From positions 682,001 to 746,000 of the forward strand of contig NZ_CP102604.1 in the NCBI RefSeq assembly GCF_024707505.1: a DNA stretch of 64,000 nt, read 5' to 3'. Position numbers and translations under genes: made by a program. The notes below the pieces were generated by a model that was not told the DNA's origin, ran no database searches, and saw nothing but the letters and a program-made list of their open reading frames with translations. Positions 1-7,542 of the stretch are shown here, piece after piece (position 1 is the stretch's first letter; each line of letters starts with the position of its first letter). The stretch comes from Pantoea sp. SOD02 (GTDB lineage Bacteria > Pseudomonadota > Gammaproteobacteria > Enterobacterales > Enterobacteriaceae).

Positions 1-275
1 TCAGCCCAGCGTAATTTTTCCTGCTCGGCGGCGATATCGCCAGCCTGCAGCTGATGATCGTAGGCGAAGCGTGAATCCACTGTCGCATCGTAATGGTCAC
101 CCACTAATGGGGCGCGCGTGTCATCAGCATCGAGCTGCACTTTCCACTGCATCGCATAGAGATCAGAGACCTGCACCTGATGTCCGGCATTCTCTAAATG
201 CTGCACGGCAAAGTCTTTGAGGGAAGCGCTCAGCGAACGCGGTTCCGGATGGGCATACACAATCAGTACATTCAT
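1..275 (-). CDS. NAD(P)H quinone oxidoreductase-like flavodoxin-fold protein (partial)
   Basis: This is the N-terminal 91 residues of a protein cut by the window edge. It opens with a Rossmann-like beta strand and the motif YAHPEPRSLS, the nucleotide/FMN phosphate loop of the Flavodoxin_2 family (NQO1, MdaB, YwrO type), and continues with DLYAM and ARAPLVG-like loop residues. Members reduce quinones or azo compounds with two electrons from NAD(P)H using bound FAD or FMN in the cytoplasm. The ATG at 275 is the first in frame. It diverges from the LysR gene at 367, 91 bp away, so that regulator is the likely controller. The missing C-terminus prevents assignment to a named subfamily. Confidence 0.8.
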   Translation of the reverse strand, partial: MNVLIVYAHPEPRSLSASLKDFAVQHLENAGHQVQVSDLYAMQWKVQLDADDTRAPLVGDHYDATVDSRFAYDHQLQAGDIAAEQEKLRWA

Positions 276-335
276 GGGCTTAATCCTGTGAGATGAAAAC
301 CACTGCAGATTAAGTCGGTGCTGGCTATAGTAGAA

Positions 336-348
336 ATCAATTGCTGAT
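336..348. promoter_or_regulatory. Candidate LysR-type operator between divergent genes
   Basis: The dyad ATCA-N5-TGAT lies in the short divergent region between the quinone oxidoreductase and the LysR gene, about 20 bp before the regulator start. Its size and dyad form fit the T-N11-A style of LysR sites. It is inferred from position and symmetry only; short dyads also arise by chance. Confidence 0.3.
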
Positions 349-366
349 ATCTCAGGTATAGACAGT

Positions 367-1257
367 GTGAATATCAACTCGCTGGATTTGAATCTGTTGC
401 AGACGCTCAACGTGCTGTTGACCGAACTCAACGTCACGCGCGCGGCGCAGCGTCTGCATCTCTCGCAGCCTTCCGTCAGCGCTCAGTTGGCGCGATTGCG
501 TAGCCATTTTGACGATCCGCTGTTGTTGCCCGGACCGCGCGGCATGCTGCCGACGGCGCGTGCAGAAGCGTTGCGTGAGCCGCTGCGTCTGGCGCTTGAG
601 GCGGTAGAACGTGCTGTCGCGCCGCCCGATACCTTCAATCCGGCCAATGCCGAAGTCACATGGCGCATCGCCGCCACCGATTACACCTCGTCGGCGTTAG
701 TGTTGCCGGCGCTCAACCTGATTCGTGCCGCTGCACCGCTGAGTCGCATGGCGGTCCTGGCGCTCAATCCGCCGCTGATAGCGCAGCAGTTGGAAAAAGG
801 TGAGCTGGATGTGGTGTTTCATACCGGCGATAACGCGCCGCCGACGTTGCATCAACGCAAACTGTTCAGCGAGCGCTACGTGCTGGCGGGACGGCGCGAT
901 CACCCACAATTGCAACGTCCGCCGACGCTGGATCAATTCTGCCAGCTGGAATTTGTCATGGTTTCGCCGGATGGCGGCGGCTTCAGCGCCGCCACCGACA
1001 CTGCGCTGGCGAAGCTGGGACGTTCACGCCGCGTGGTGTTGTCGGTGCCGCATTTCTTGTTTATGCAGGAAACACTGGCGAACAGCGATTTGGTGGCGGT
1101 GCTGCCCGAGCGGCTGGTGCGTCAAACTTTGCACCTTCAGGTAATCGATTTACCGCTGGAGGTGCCGGGCTTTGATATTTTGCTGCTGTGGCATGAACGC
1201 CTGCATCGCGACCCGGCTCAGCAGTGGTTGCGGCAGCAGATTGTGGCGGCGCTTTAA
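367..1257 (+). CDS. LysR family transcriptional regulator
   Basis: A 296-residue regulator with the usual LysR layout: N-terminal winged helix-turn-helix at residues 6-65 (LNVTRAAQRLHLSQPSVSAQL is the recognition region) and a periplasmic-binding-protein-like effector domain from about residue 90. The start is GTG at 367; no strong ribosome site is visible. The effector domain resembles the NodD/NahR-like group judging from the AATDYTSS strand after the linker, but the ligand cannot be read from sequence. It faces the quinone oxidoreductase across 91 bp, the classic arrangement for a LysR protein controlling its divergent neighbour. Confidence 0.9.
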   Translation: MNINSLDLNLLQTLNVLLTELNVTRAAQRLHLSQPSVSAQLARLRSHFDDPLLLPGPRGMLPTARAEALREPLRLALEAVERAVAPPDTFNPANAEVTWRIAATDYTSSALVLPALNLIRAAAPLSRMAVLALNPPLIAQQLEKGELDVVFHTGDNAPPTLHQRKLFSERYVLAGRRDHPQLQRPPTLDQFCQLEFVMVSPDGGGFSAATDTALAKLGRSRRVVLSVPHFLFMQETLANSDLVAVLPERLVRQTLHLQVIDLPLEVPGFDILLLWHERLHRDPAQQWLRQQIVAAL

Positions 1258-1340
1258 ATCAGCTTCGCCGCAAAAAATTCACTTCTCCCGCATCACAAAA
1301 ATCATCACACTAGCCACCTTTACCATTATGGAGAGATGGC

Positions 1341-2396
1341 ATGATTACCCGATTGCTGCTGGCGATGTCGCTACTTGCCAGCCTGAGTGCGCCGCTGTTA
1401 GCAGATCAAGACGGCGTCTCCTTTAGCCACAAAGACTGGGAATTGGCCTGCGATAACACGCTGACCTGTCGCGCCGCCGGTTACAGCGCCGAAGAGGGCG
1501 CGGGCGGCTCGGTGCTGCTGGTGCGTGCCGGTGGCCCCAATGCGGTGACGCACGGTCGCGTGGTGCTGGCCGATACCGGCGATGATGATTCTAAAGTGGT
1601 GAACAACTTAGCGCTGTGGATTGATGACCGTGCGCTGGGCGACGTGGCGAAAGCCGACAACGACGAATGGACGCTGACCGATGAACAAACCCAGGCGCTG
1701 ATCAACGGTATTAAAGGCAGCGGCAAAGTGGAGTTTCGCGGTGGCGAGGAGCCTTTCGATCTCTCCAGCAATGGCGCGTTTGCGGTGCTGCTGAAGATGG
1801 ATGATGCGCAAGGTCGTCTTAGCACGCCGGGCGCGCTGGTGCGTAAAGGCAACAAGCCGGAAAACAGCGTACCGGCAGCGGTGGCGATGCCGGTGATTCA
1901 ACAGGTGAAAGTGGTGAAGGCAGATGCGCGTCCGTTGACGGCCGATGAGCTGGCGCTATTGAAGCCAAAGCTGATTGCTTCACTCACCGATGACGACAGC
2001 TGCGACAATCTGGCACCGTCCGACGATCAGCCGGAAGAGGGCGCGGAGCCGCTGACGTTAACGCCGGTTGATGATGCGCACGTGCTGATCGCCGCGTTGT
2101 GCTGGCGCGGGGCGTATAACGAAGGTTATGGCTATTGGCTGATCGACAAAGCGTTGCAGGGCACACCACAGCTGGTGACGGATTCTGGCTCTGATTACAG
2201 CGAAGGTGTGATCTCCGAAGCGCAGAAAGGGCGCGGCATCGGCGACTGCTGGAGTACTGCGGCGTGGGTGTGGGATGGCAAAGCGTTTGAGCAGAGCAGC
2301 GATGCGACCACCGGCATGTGCCGCGCGATTCGCGCGGGCGGTGCATGGCAGTTGCCAACCTGGGTGACGGAGGTGAAAGCGGCATCGCTGCCGTAG
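1341..2396 (+). CDS. DUF1176 domain-containing exported protein
   Basis: 351 residues. Residues 1-21 form a signal peptide (MITRLLLAMSLLASLSAPLLA, cleaved before DQDG), so the protein should be periplasmic. The remainder matches the DUF1176 pattern: an early SFSHKDWELACDN strand, paired cysteines (WELACDNTLTCRAAGY), and late motifs LCWRGAYNEGYGYWLID and GIGDCWSTAAWVWDGKAF. Conserved cysteines suggest disulfides. The molecular role of the family is not established. A purine-rich ribosome site (GGAGAG) precedes the ATG. It has no operon partner; a REP-like palindrome follows its stop codon directly. Confidence 0.8.
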   Translation: MITRLLLAMSLLASLSAPLLADQDGVSFSHKDWELACDNTLTCRAAGYSAEEGAGGSVLLVRAGGPNAVTHGRVVLADTGDDDSKVVNNLALWIDDRALGDVAKADNDEWTLTDEQTQALINGIKGSGKVEFRGGEEPFDLSSNGAFAVLLKMDDAQGRLSTPGALVRKGNKPENSVPAAVAMPVIQQVKVVKADARPLTADELALLKPKLIASLTDDDSCDNLAPSDDQPEEGAEPLTLTPVDDAHVLIAALCWRGAYNEGYGYWLIDKALQGTPQLVTDSGSDYSEGVISEAQKGRGIGDCWSTAAWVWDGKAFEQSSDATTGMCRAIRAGGAWQLPTWVTEVKAASLP

Positions 2397-2445
2397 GGTG
2401 CGCATTTATGCGCGCCTGGTCGGCATTAATGGCGTAATGCCGCTC
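2393..2445. repeat. REP-like palindromes after the DUF1176 gene
   Basis: GTAGGGT followed by the short palindrome GTGCGCATTTATGCGC, then a second imperfect stem with a CGGCAT/ATGCCG arm. It belongs to a family present at nine loci here. The GTAG tetranucleotide followed by a hairpin is the hallmark of REP sequences moved by RAYT transposases; the assignment to that class is inferred. Confidence 0.65.
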
Positions 2446-2835
2446 AGTTAAGCACCGAGCGACTTTCGTTCGCCCTATACTGAGGCAGTTACAGTAACTT
2501 CGTGCGGCGACCGAGCAAAGGGCGTCTGGCCACGCCCTCTGCACTCCCGGGCCTTGCGCCAGCCCAACCCGCCGCTTCGCGGTACCTTCACTCATTCACG
2601 ATTCCTGACGGACCGGCGGCGATTCGCTCCTGCTCAGCGCCACCTCTCGCCGCATCCATGCGGCTCGCCCTGGAATCCTTCATTCGCTCAGCGGTTTAGG
2701 ATGTCGCCTCAACACCCACGCTGCAGCAAAAATGCATTATTGGCACCCACAATTGCTGCAAATCTTGTAGGGTCGCCATTCATGGCGACCTGGTGCGCAT
2801 GAATGCGCACCCTACGAATAACTAATTCGGCGACC
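2397..2835. other. Gene-free stretch flanked by REP-like palindromes
   Basis: About 440 bp without a credible gene between two convergent genes. REP-like elements sit at both ends. The interior from about 2450 to 2760 is GC-rich and carries only short overlapping reading frames of low-complexity composition (Ala/Pro/Ser/Arg) without a ribosome site, which I do not accept as genes. It could be a larger interspersed repeat or the unit of a mosaic element; no promoter or structured RNA was recognised. Confidence 0.5.
2767..2815. repeat. Composite REP-like element, two stems in outer inverted repeat
   Basis: An outer inverted repeat GTAGGGT/ACCCTAC encloses two adjacent different palindromes: GGTCGCCATTCATGGCGACC and GGTGCGCATGAATGCGCACC. 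It shows the two stem variants of the family fused head to head. It lies between convergent genes. Confidence 0.7.
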
Positions 2836-3513
2836 CTACTTGCCGCAGCACTGCTTATATTTTTTACCGCTGCCGCATGGGCAAGGATCGTTGCGGCCGG
2901 TTTTCTCGCCGGCAAAGTGCGGCAGTTGAGGTTCTGGATCGGGCTGCGCCATGCGCTGTTCCTGCCAGTATTCATGTAGCTCCAGCGCCGCAGGGCGAAT
3001 CGCCTCGATGCTGGCTTCAAACTCGTCCGGCGTGAAGGCTTCGCGCTTCGCCAGATGATCTTCGCTGCCGTGCAAGGCAATCGCCGCCATCATCGGCTGC
3101 AGTGATTCTGGCAGCAGCGACCAATCTGCATCCAGCGCCACGCCGCGCAGATAGCCGTAGCACCAATCTTCCACCACGGTGAATTCCTGGCCTTCCATCT
3201 CTTGCGTGCCAAACAGCGGATCAAACTGCTCCGGGAATTCGGCAAGGCGCTCGGCGATGTCGTTGAGATGCTGGAACGTCAGCGTCATAAAACGATCCAT
3301 CTCGCGCTCATTCGACCATTTTGGAATGTGCTTTTTGCCGCCCCACATCGCCACCAGCCATTCGCTCGGTTCGATGTCGTTCGGGCCTGAGAGCAGCGCC
3401 GTCAGCATGCCGTCCAGCTCAGCGGTGTCCACCACCGAGTGTTCGTTGCCGTATTTCTCCAGCATATCTTCAAGCCAGTTCAGCTCTTTTTCGGTTAACG
3501 GACCCTGGTTCAT
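2836..3513 (-). CDS. yecA: YecA family protein with SEC-C zinc motif (UPF0149)
   Basis: 225 residues, close to E. coli YecA. The N-terminal helical UPF0149 domain (residues 5-180) carries [35 protein letters not shown] and [11 protein letters not shown]. The last 20 residues are a SEC-C motif, [16 protein letters not shown], which binds zinc through C-x-C-x8-CC as in the C-terminus of SecA. The ATG at 3513 is chosen because AGGAG lies 7 nt upstream; an in-frame ATG at 3543 lacks one. YecA is cytosolic; ribosome or SecA-related binding has been described for SEC-C proteins, but a precise function is not fixed. It is transcribed alone. Confidence 0.92.
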   Translation of the reverse strand: MNQGPLTEKELNWLEDMLEKYGNEHSVVDTAELDGMLTALLSGPNDIEPSEWLVAMWGGKKHIPKWSNEREMDRFMTLTFQHLNDIAERLAEFPEQFDPLFGTQEMEGQEFTVVEDWCYGYLRGVALDADWSLLPESLQPMMAAIALHGSEDHLAKREAFTPDEFEASIEAIRPAALELHEYWQEQRMAQPDPEPQLPHFAGEKTGRNDPCPCGSGKKYKQCCGK

Positions 3514-3726
3514 ACGGCATCTCCTGCTTTCATTGATGGGCAATGCCCAAAGTTAATTGGCGGCGATTATAGCGAGAAGCGGGCGCGATTTATCGCTTTT
3601 TGCATATCGATTGCTGAACCTCTCCTAAAAATGATTCGCCATAACTTATCGCGCAACAGTATTGGCTGCTTTTGTCGACAGATGGCAGCGTAAAGGCAGA
3701 ATTTTTCTGCATAAAGGATGCAAATT

Positions 3727-4743
3727 ATGGCCAGCACATTGCCGGTACTGGATTTAGCCCTGCTGGAGCTGCCGGATGCGGAACAGGCGCAATACCTTGC
3801 CGAACTGCGCGAAACCGCGCGTGACGTCGGCTTCTTCTATCTGGTGAATCATGGCATCAATCCACAGTTATTGCAGAACGTGCAAAGCATCACGTGCGCC
3901 TTTTTTGCCTTGCCGGATGAAGAGAAGCAGCGCGTTTCGATGATTCATTCGCCGCATTTTCGCGGTTACAACCGCGCAGGTGTGGAATATACCCGTGAGC
4001 AGCGCGATCAGCGCGAGCAATTTGATATCGGTGCAGAACGTGCCGCGCTGACGTTGCAGCCAGACGATCCGGCATGGAAGCAGCTGCAAGGGCCCAATTT
4101 GTGGCCGCAGGCGCTGCCGCAGCTGCGTCCGGTGATCCACGCGTGGCAGCAGGCGATGACCGACGTGGCGCTGCGTTTACTGCGCGCCTTCGCCAAGTCC
4201 CTGGCGCTGCCGCCGGACGCTTTTGATGCGCTGTACGGCACGCATCCCAACGAACATGTGAAGCTGATTCGCTATCCAGGTCAGGATGCCGCTGCCAGCC
4301 AGCAAGGTGTTGGCGCGCATAAAGATTCCGGCTTTCTGACCTTTCTGTTGCAGGACGATCAACCGGGATTGCAGGTTGAAGTCACGCCGGATCAGTGGGT
4401 TGATGCGCTGCCGAAAGCGGGCGCTTTTGTGGTGAACATCGGCGAACTGCTGGAAATTGCCACCAACGGTTATCTGCGCGCCACCGTGCATCGCGTGGTG
4501 TCGCCGCCGGCAAATCAGCAGCGCATCTCCATCGCTTTCTTCCTCGGCGCGCAGCTTGATGCCGAAGTGCCGCTGTATCAGTTACCGCCGCAGCTGGCTG
4601 CAGAAGCGCGCGGACCGACCAGCGATCCCAGCAATCCGCTGCTGCGCGAAGTGGGCTGGAACTACCTCAAAGGGCGTTTGCGATCGCATCGCGACGTGGC
4701 GCAGCGTTATTACGCTGACACTCTCAATAGCGTTAAATCATAA
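3727..4743 (+). CDS. 2-oxoglutarate/Fe(II)-dependent dioxygenase, isopenicillin-N-synthase-like
   Basis: 338 residues. The N-terminal DIOX_N region holds RETARDVGFFYLVNHGI. The C-terminal double-stranded beta helix supplies the iron triad H198-x-D200 (in GAHKDSGFLTF) and H255 (ATVHRVVSP), plus R266-x-S268 for 2-oxoglutarate. The start at 3727 is preferred over 3718 because AAAGGA sits 8 nt upstream of it and overlaps the earlier ATG. It ends 17 bp before a NlpA/MetQ-like binding protein, so the two are probably co-transcribed. The substrate is unknown; pairing with a MetQ-like protein suggests a sulfur or amino-acid compound, which is inference. Confidence 0.9.
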   Translation: MASTLPVLDLALLELPDAEQAQYLAELRETARDVGFFYLVNHGINPQLLQNVQSITCAFFALPDEEKQRVSMIHSPHFRGYNRAGVEYTREQRDQREQFDIGAERAALTLQPDDPAWKQLQGPNLWPQALPQLRPVIHAWQQAMTDVALRLLRAFAKSLALPPDAFDALYGTHPNEHVKLIRYPGQDAAASQQGVGAHKDSGFLTFLLQDDQPGLQVEVTPDQWVDALPKAGAFVVNIGELLEIATNGYLRATVHRVVSPPANQQRISIAFFLGAQLDAEVPLYQLPPQLAAEARGPTSDPSNPLLREVGWNYLKGRLRSHRDVAQRYYADTLNSVKS

Positions 4744-4760
4744 GAAACTAAGGGAAGCAG

Positions 4761-5543
4761 ATGAATAAAAAGGTGATAGCCGCGTTAGCGATGGTTTCGG
4801 TGTTCAGCAGTTACGCCTCGGCGGCCGCACTGCGCGTGGCGGCCGATGCCGTACCGCACAGCGAAATCCTCAACCACATCAAACAGACCGACAAGAAACT
4901 CGATCTCAAGGTGATTGAACTCAACGGCAACCTCAACGCCAACGAACTGCTGGCGCGCGGTGACGTCGATGCCAACTACTTCCAGCATGTACCTTATCTG
5001 CGCGATCAGGAAAAAGCGCTGGGCGAGAAATTTTCTGTGGTTGCCACGGTGCATATTGAGCCACTTGGCATCTACTCGCACAAAGTGAAATCACTGAAAG
5101 ATCTGCCTGATGGCGCGCAAGTGGCGGTGCCGAATAATGTCACCAATCTGAGCCGCGCACTTTATCTGTTGCAGGCCAATGGGTTGATCAAACTGAAGAG
5201 CAGCAGCGCCAATACGCTGGTGACCTCCGCAGACATTACTGACAACCCGCACCATCTGAAGATTATCGAAGTGGAAGCGCCGCAGCTGCCGCGCGCGCTG
5301 GATGATGCGCAGTTGGCGATCATCAATGGCAACTACGCGTTGCAGGCTGGTTTAGTGCCGTCGAAGGATGCGCTGGCGCTGGAACAGGCGAAGGATAATC
5401 CATATGCCAACGTGCTGGTCACCACGCCGAAACTGGCGCAGGATCCGCGCATTCTGGAATTAGCGAAAGATCTGGAGTCAAAGCAAACCGCTGAATTTAT
5501 TAACCAGCACTATAAAGGATCGGTTATTCCCGTTAATCAATAA
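4761..5543 (+). CDS. MetQ/NlpA family ABC transporter substrate-binding protein
   Basis: 260 residues. A signal peptide of about 21 residues ends in SYASA/AALRV, and no lipobox cysteine is present, so this is a soluble periplasmic form, unlike the usual lipoprotein MetQ. Family motifs visible are ALRVAADAVPHSEIL, the N-D-Y-F-like DANYFQHVPYL pocket, and PNNVTNLSRALYLLQ. MetQ homologues bind D- or L-methionine or related compounds for a MetNI permease. No permease or ATPase gene is adjacent. It follows the dioxygenase by 17 bp with ribosome site AGGGA. A hairpin at 5551-5588 closes the unit. Confidence 0.9.
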   Translation: MNKKVIAALAMVSVFSSYASAAALRVAADAVPHSEILNHIKQTDKKLDLKVIELNGNLNANELLARGDVDANYFQHVPYLRDQEKALGEKFSVVATVHIEPLGIYSHKVKSLKDLPDGAQVAVPNNVTNLSRALYLLQANGLIKLKSSSANTLVTSADITDNPHHLKIIEVEAPQLPRALDDAQLAIINGNYALQAGLVPSKDALALEQAKDNPYANVLVTTPKLAQDPRILELAKDLESKQTAEFINQHYKGSVIPVNQ

Positions 5544-5550
5544 TCCCCGC

Positions 5551-5588
5551 CGCCACCTGTTTTTGGCAGGTGGCGCTGACTTTCTTCT
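5551..5588 (+). terminator. Terminator-like hairpin after the dioxygenase/binding-protein pair
   Basis: Arms CGCCACCTG and CAGGTGGCG pair perfectly around a 7-nt loop beginning TTTTT. The downstream tract is T-rich but interrupted (CTGACTTTCTT), so efficiency is uncertain. The position just after the stop codon supports a terminator role. Confidence 0.6.
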
Positions 5589-5685
5589 GTGTTATATTTC
5601 GCCACCAACACCCGTCGCACCCTTAATAAAAACATAAAAATTCGCTCAATCCATTGCCATGATTATCTTCGCCAGGAATAAACGG

Positions 5686-6873
5686 GTGCTGTGCCATCGT
5701 TTAATAACATGCATCATTCTGCTGGGCGTGAGCGTATTGCTCAGCGCCTGCGGCACCTTGTCGCAAACCTCCGCGCCCGTCAGCGATAAAGTCTATCTTT
5801 CGCATGCGACCTTTAATGAAAACGTCGATGACATCGTGCGCCATTATATGCAGCAGAAGCAGGTTTCCGGCATCAGCATCGCCATCATCCATCAACGCAG
5901 CCAGCCTAAATTTTACAGTTTTGGCGTCACCGATGCGGTGCACCGTTATCCCATCACGCCAGATACCTTATTTGCGCTCGGCTCGCTGAGTAAAGGCATC
6001 ACCGCTGAGGTGATTATTGAGCTGGTGGATCGCGGCGAACTGCACTGGAACGATACGCTCGTGACGCTTTTGCCGCCCAACGTGCCGCTGAGCGACGATG
6101 CCAAACGCATCACGCTGTTGCAGCTGGTGACGCACACGTCAGGCTTGCCGCGTCAGGATATGGATTTGCCGATGTTCATGAAATTTATGGGCTATTTGCG
6201 TAGCGGCGAGAACTTTTACGGCAACCTCGACAGCGACGCAGTGCTGGATTATCTGGCCGATTTTGACGCGCCCGCGCATCCCACTGCGCGCTATTCCAAT
6301 CTTGGCTATGCGCTGTTGGGCTACATCCTCAAACATCGCTTTCATCAGGACATCGAAACGCTGGCGCAGCGCAATCTGTTCCAGCCGCTGGGCATGACCA
6401 GCAGCAGCTTCAAGCCGCAGAGTCTGCGTGGCTATCCGTGGCGTGCGCTCGGCCATGCGGGCGATCAACCTAAGCTGATTCCTCGCGGGCAAATTACGCC
6501 GGATTGGGCGTTTAACAACAATATGGTGGCGGCCGCCAGCCTCTACAGCAACGCGCGCGATTTGATTCGCTATCTGGATGCGCATCTGCATGACGGCGCA
6601 GACGCTGCGCTCAACGCGGCGTTTTCGCAGGTTAATCACGGCTACGAGCAGCACGGCAATCAGTCACAAAATATCGCCTGGGTAACCGACAGTTACGGTG
6701 ATCAGCAGATCACCTATCAGGTGGGTTATATCGGCGGCTACTCGAGTTTTATTGGCTTTGATAAGCAGAACGGCAATGCGATTGTGGTGCTGCAGAACGC
6801 GTTTAACTGGAGTAACTATCTGGGCATCGCGTTATTGATGGATCTGGCGCAGAAAGCGCACGACAAAAACTAA
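5686..6873 (+). CDS. Serine hydrolase lipoprotein, class C beta-lactamase / esterase family
   Basis: 395 residues from the chosen GTG at 5686, where AGGA lies 8 nt upstream and the remaining signal peptide is a compact lipoprotein type with lipobox LLSAC (C22). An in-frame ATG at 5659 adds nine residues but has no ribosome site. The beta-lactamase fold shows S100-L-S-K103 (catalytic serine and lysine), the YSN motif (ARYSNLGYALLG) and YIGGYSSF near the end where the third motif falls. Such proteins are peptidases, esterases or penicillin-binding-protein-like enzymes. A lipid anchor puts it on the periplasmic face of a membrane. Resistance function cannot be concluded. It is monocistronic. Confidence 0.87.
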   Translation: MLCHRLITCIILLGVSVLLSACGTLSQTSAPVSDKVYLSHATFNENVDDIVRHYMQQKQVSGISIAIIHQRSQPKFYSFGVTDAVHRYPITPDTLFALGSLSKGITAEVIIELVDRGELHWNDTLVTLLPPNVPLSDDAKRITLLQLVTHTSGLPRQDMDLPMFMKFMGYLRSGENFYGNLDSDAVLDYLADFDAPAHPTARYSNLGYALLGYILKHRFHQDIETLAQRNLFQPLGMTSSSFKPQSLRGYPWRALGHAGDQPKLIPRGQITPDWAFNNNMVAAASLYSNARDLIRYLDAHLHDGADAALNAAFSQVNHGYEQHGNQSQNIAWVTDSYGDQQITYQVGYIGGYSSFIGFDKQNGNAIVVLQNAFNWSNYLGIALLMDLAQKAHDKN

Positions 6874-7029
6874 CATGGTTGCTTGCAATTTTACTGCGCC
6901 AAAAAATGCGTGAGCTGAGGTATGCTGAGCAGCGAAATTTGACGCGCTAAGCGCGCCGGGGGAACCTTCTGCGTGCTTAACTTGTCAGTTAAATGGACAG
7001 TTAATAATTAACCAGAGTGGAAATCACCA

Positions 7030-7542
7030 ATGCGCAGGACACACGTCAATCTTCTTTCTGCAGGAATTTTTCTGGGCGCTTTAAGCCTTGCTCCGGCCGC
7101 GCTGGCGGAAGGCGAGCAAACAGACGCCGTACCGATGCCGCCACAAGTGCAGCAAACCGCACCCGATGCCCAAACCCAGGCGCCAGCCGCAGACCCGCAA
7201 ACGCAGGCTCCGGCAGCCGATGCGCCAGCCAGCAATGAACCGGCTGAATCCAGTGGCGATGTCGCGCCAATTCGTCCACCGCAAAGCGGCAATGCGACGG
7301 CTCCGAATAACTACGATCTGACTACCATCATCATCGACTACAAAGAGTACAAAGTGGGCGATGTGGTGCCAGATGAGTATCGTAAAAAGCAGTACACCAT
7401 TGTTGAGTGGAAGCCACGCCATCTGCCAGCGCCGCAGCCAGGCACGCACTGGGCGTACATCAATGCCAACTACATCCTGATCACCGATGACAGCGGTAAG
7501 ATCGTGATGGGCAAATCAGGCGAAATCTTCTTCCGCGGTTAA
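7030..7542 (+). CDS. RcnB family periplasmic protein with long Ala/Pro/Gln linker
   Basis: 170 residues. A signal peptide of about 26 residues ends ALA/EGEQ. Residues 27-90 are a low-complexity linker rich in Ala, Pro, Gln with an imperfect tandem TQAPAAD unit. Residues 95-170 form the RcnB domain: the VGDVVPDEYRKKQYTI motif, the AYINANYILITDDSGKI strands and a terminal glycine-rich loop. E. coli RcnB, a periplasmic protein needed for nickel/cobalt homeostasis with RcnA, is about 112 residues, so the linker is an expansion. No rcnA or rcnR gene is nearby, so a metal role is not supported by context. Its stop overlaps the convergent regulator gene by 4 bp. Confidence 0.82.
   Translation: MRRTHVNLLSAGIFLGALSLAPAALAEGEQTDAVPMPPQVQQTAPDAQTQAPAADPQTQAPAADAPASNEPAESSGDVAPIRPPQSGNATAPNNYDLTTIIIDYKEYKVGDVVPDEYRKKQYTIVEWKPRHLPAPQPGTHWAYINANYILITDDSGKIVMGKSGEIFFRG

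Noticed and set aside
2502-2802. Two overlapping small frames after the DUF1176 gene
   Set aside because: Different frames of GC-rich noncoding DNA, no ribosome sites, one crosses a REP-like palindrome.
5686-6873. Serine hydrolase as an antibiotic-resistance beta-lactamase
   Set aside because: The fold and SxxK/YSN motifs are shared with esterases and peptidases; lipoprotein form and divergent third motif do not support AmpC-type function.
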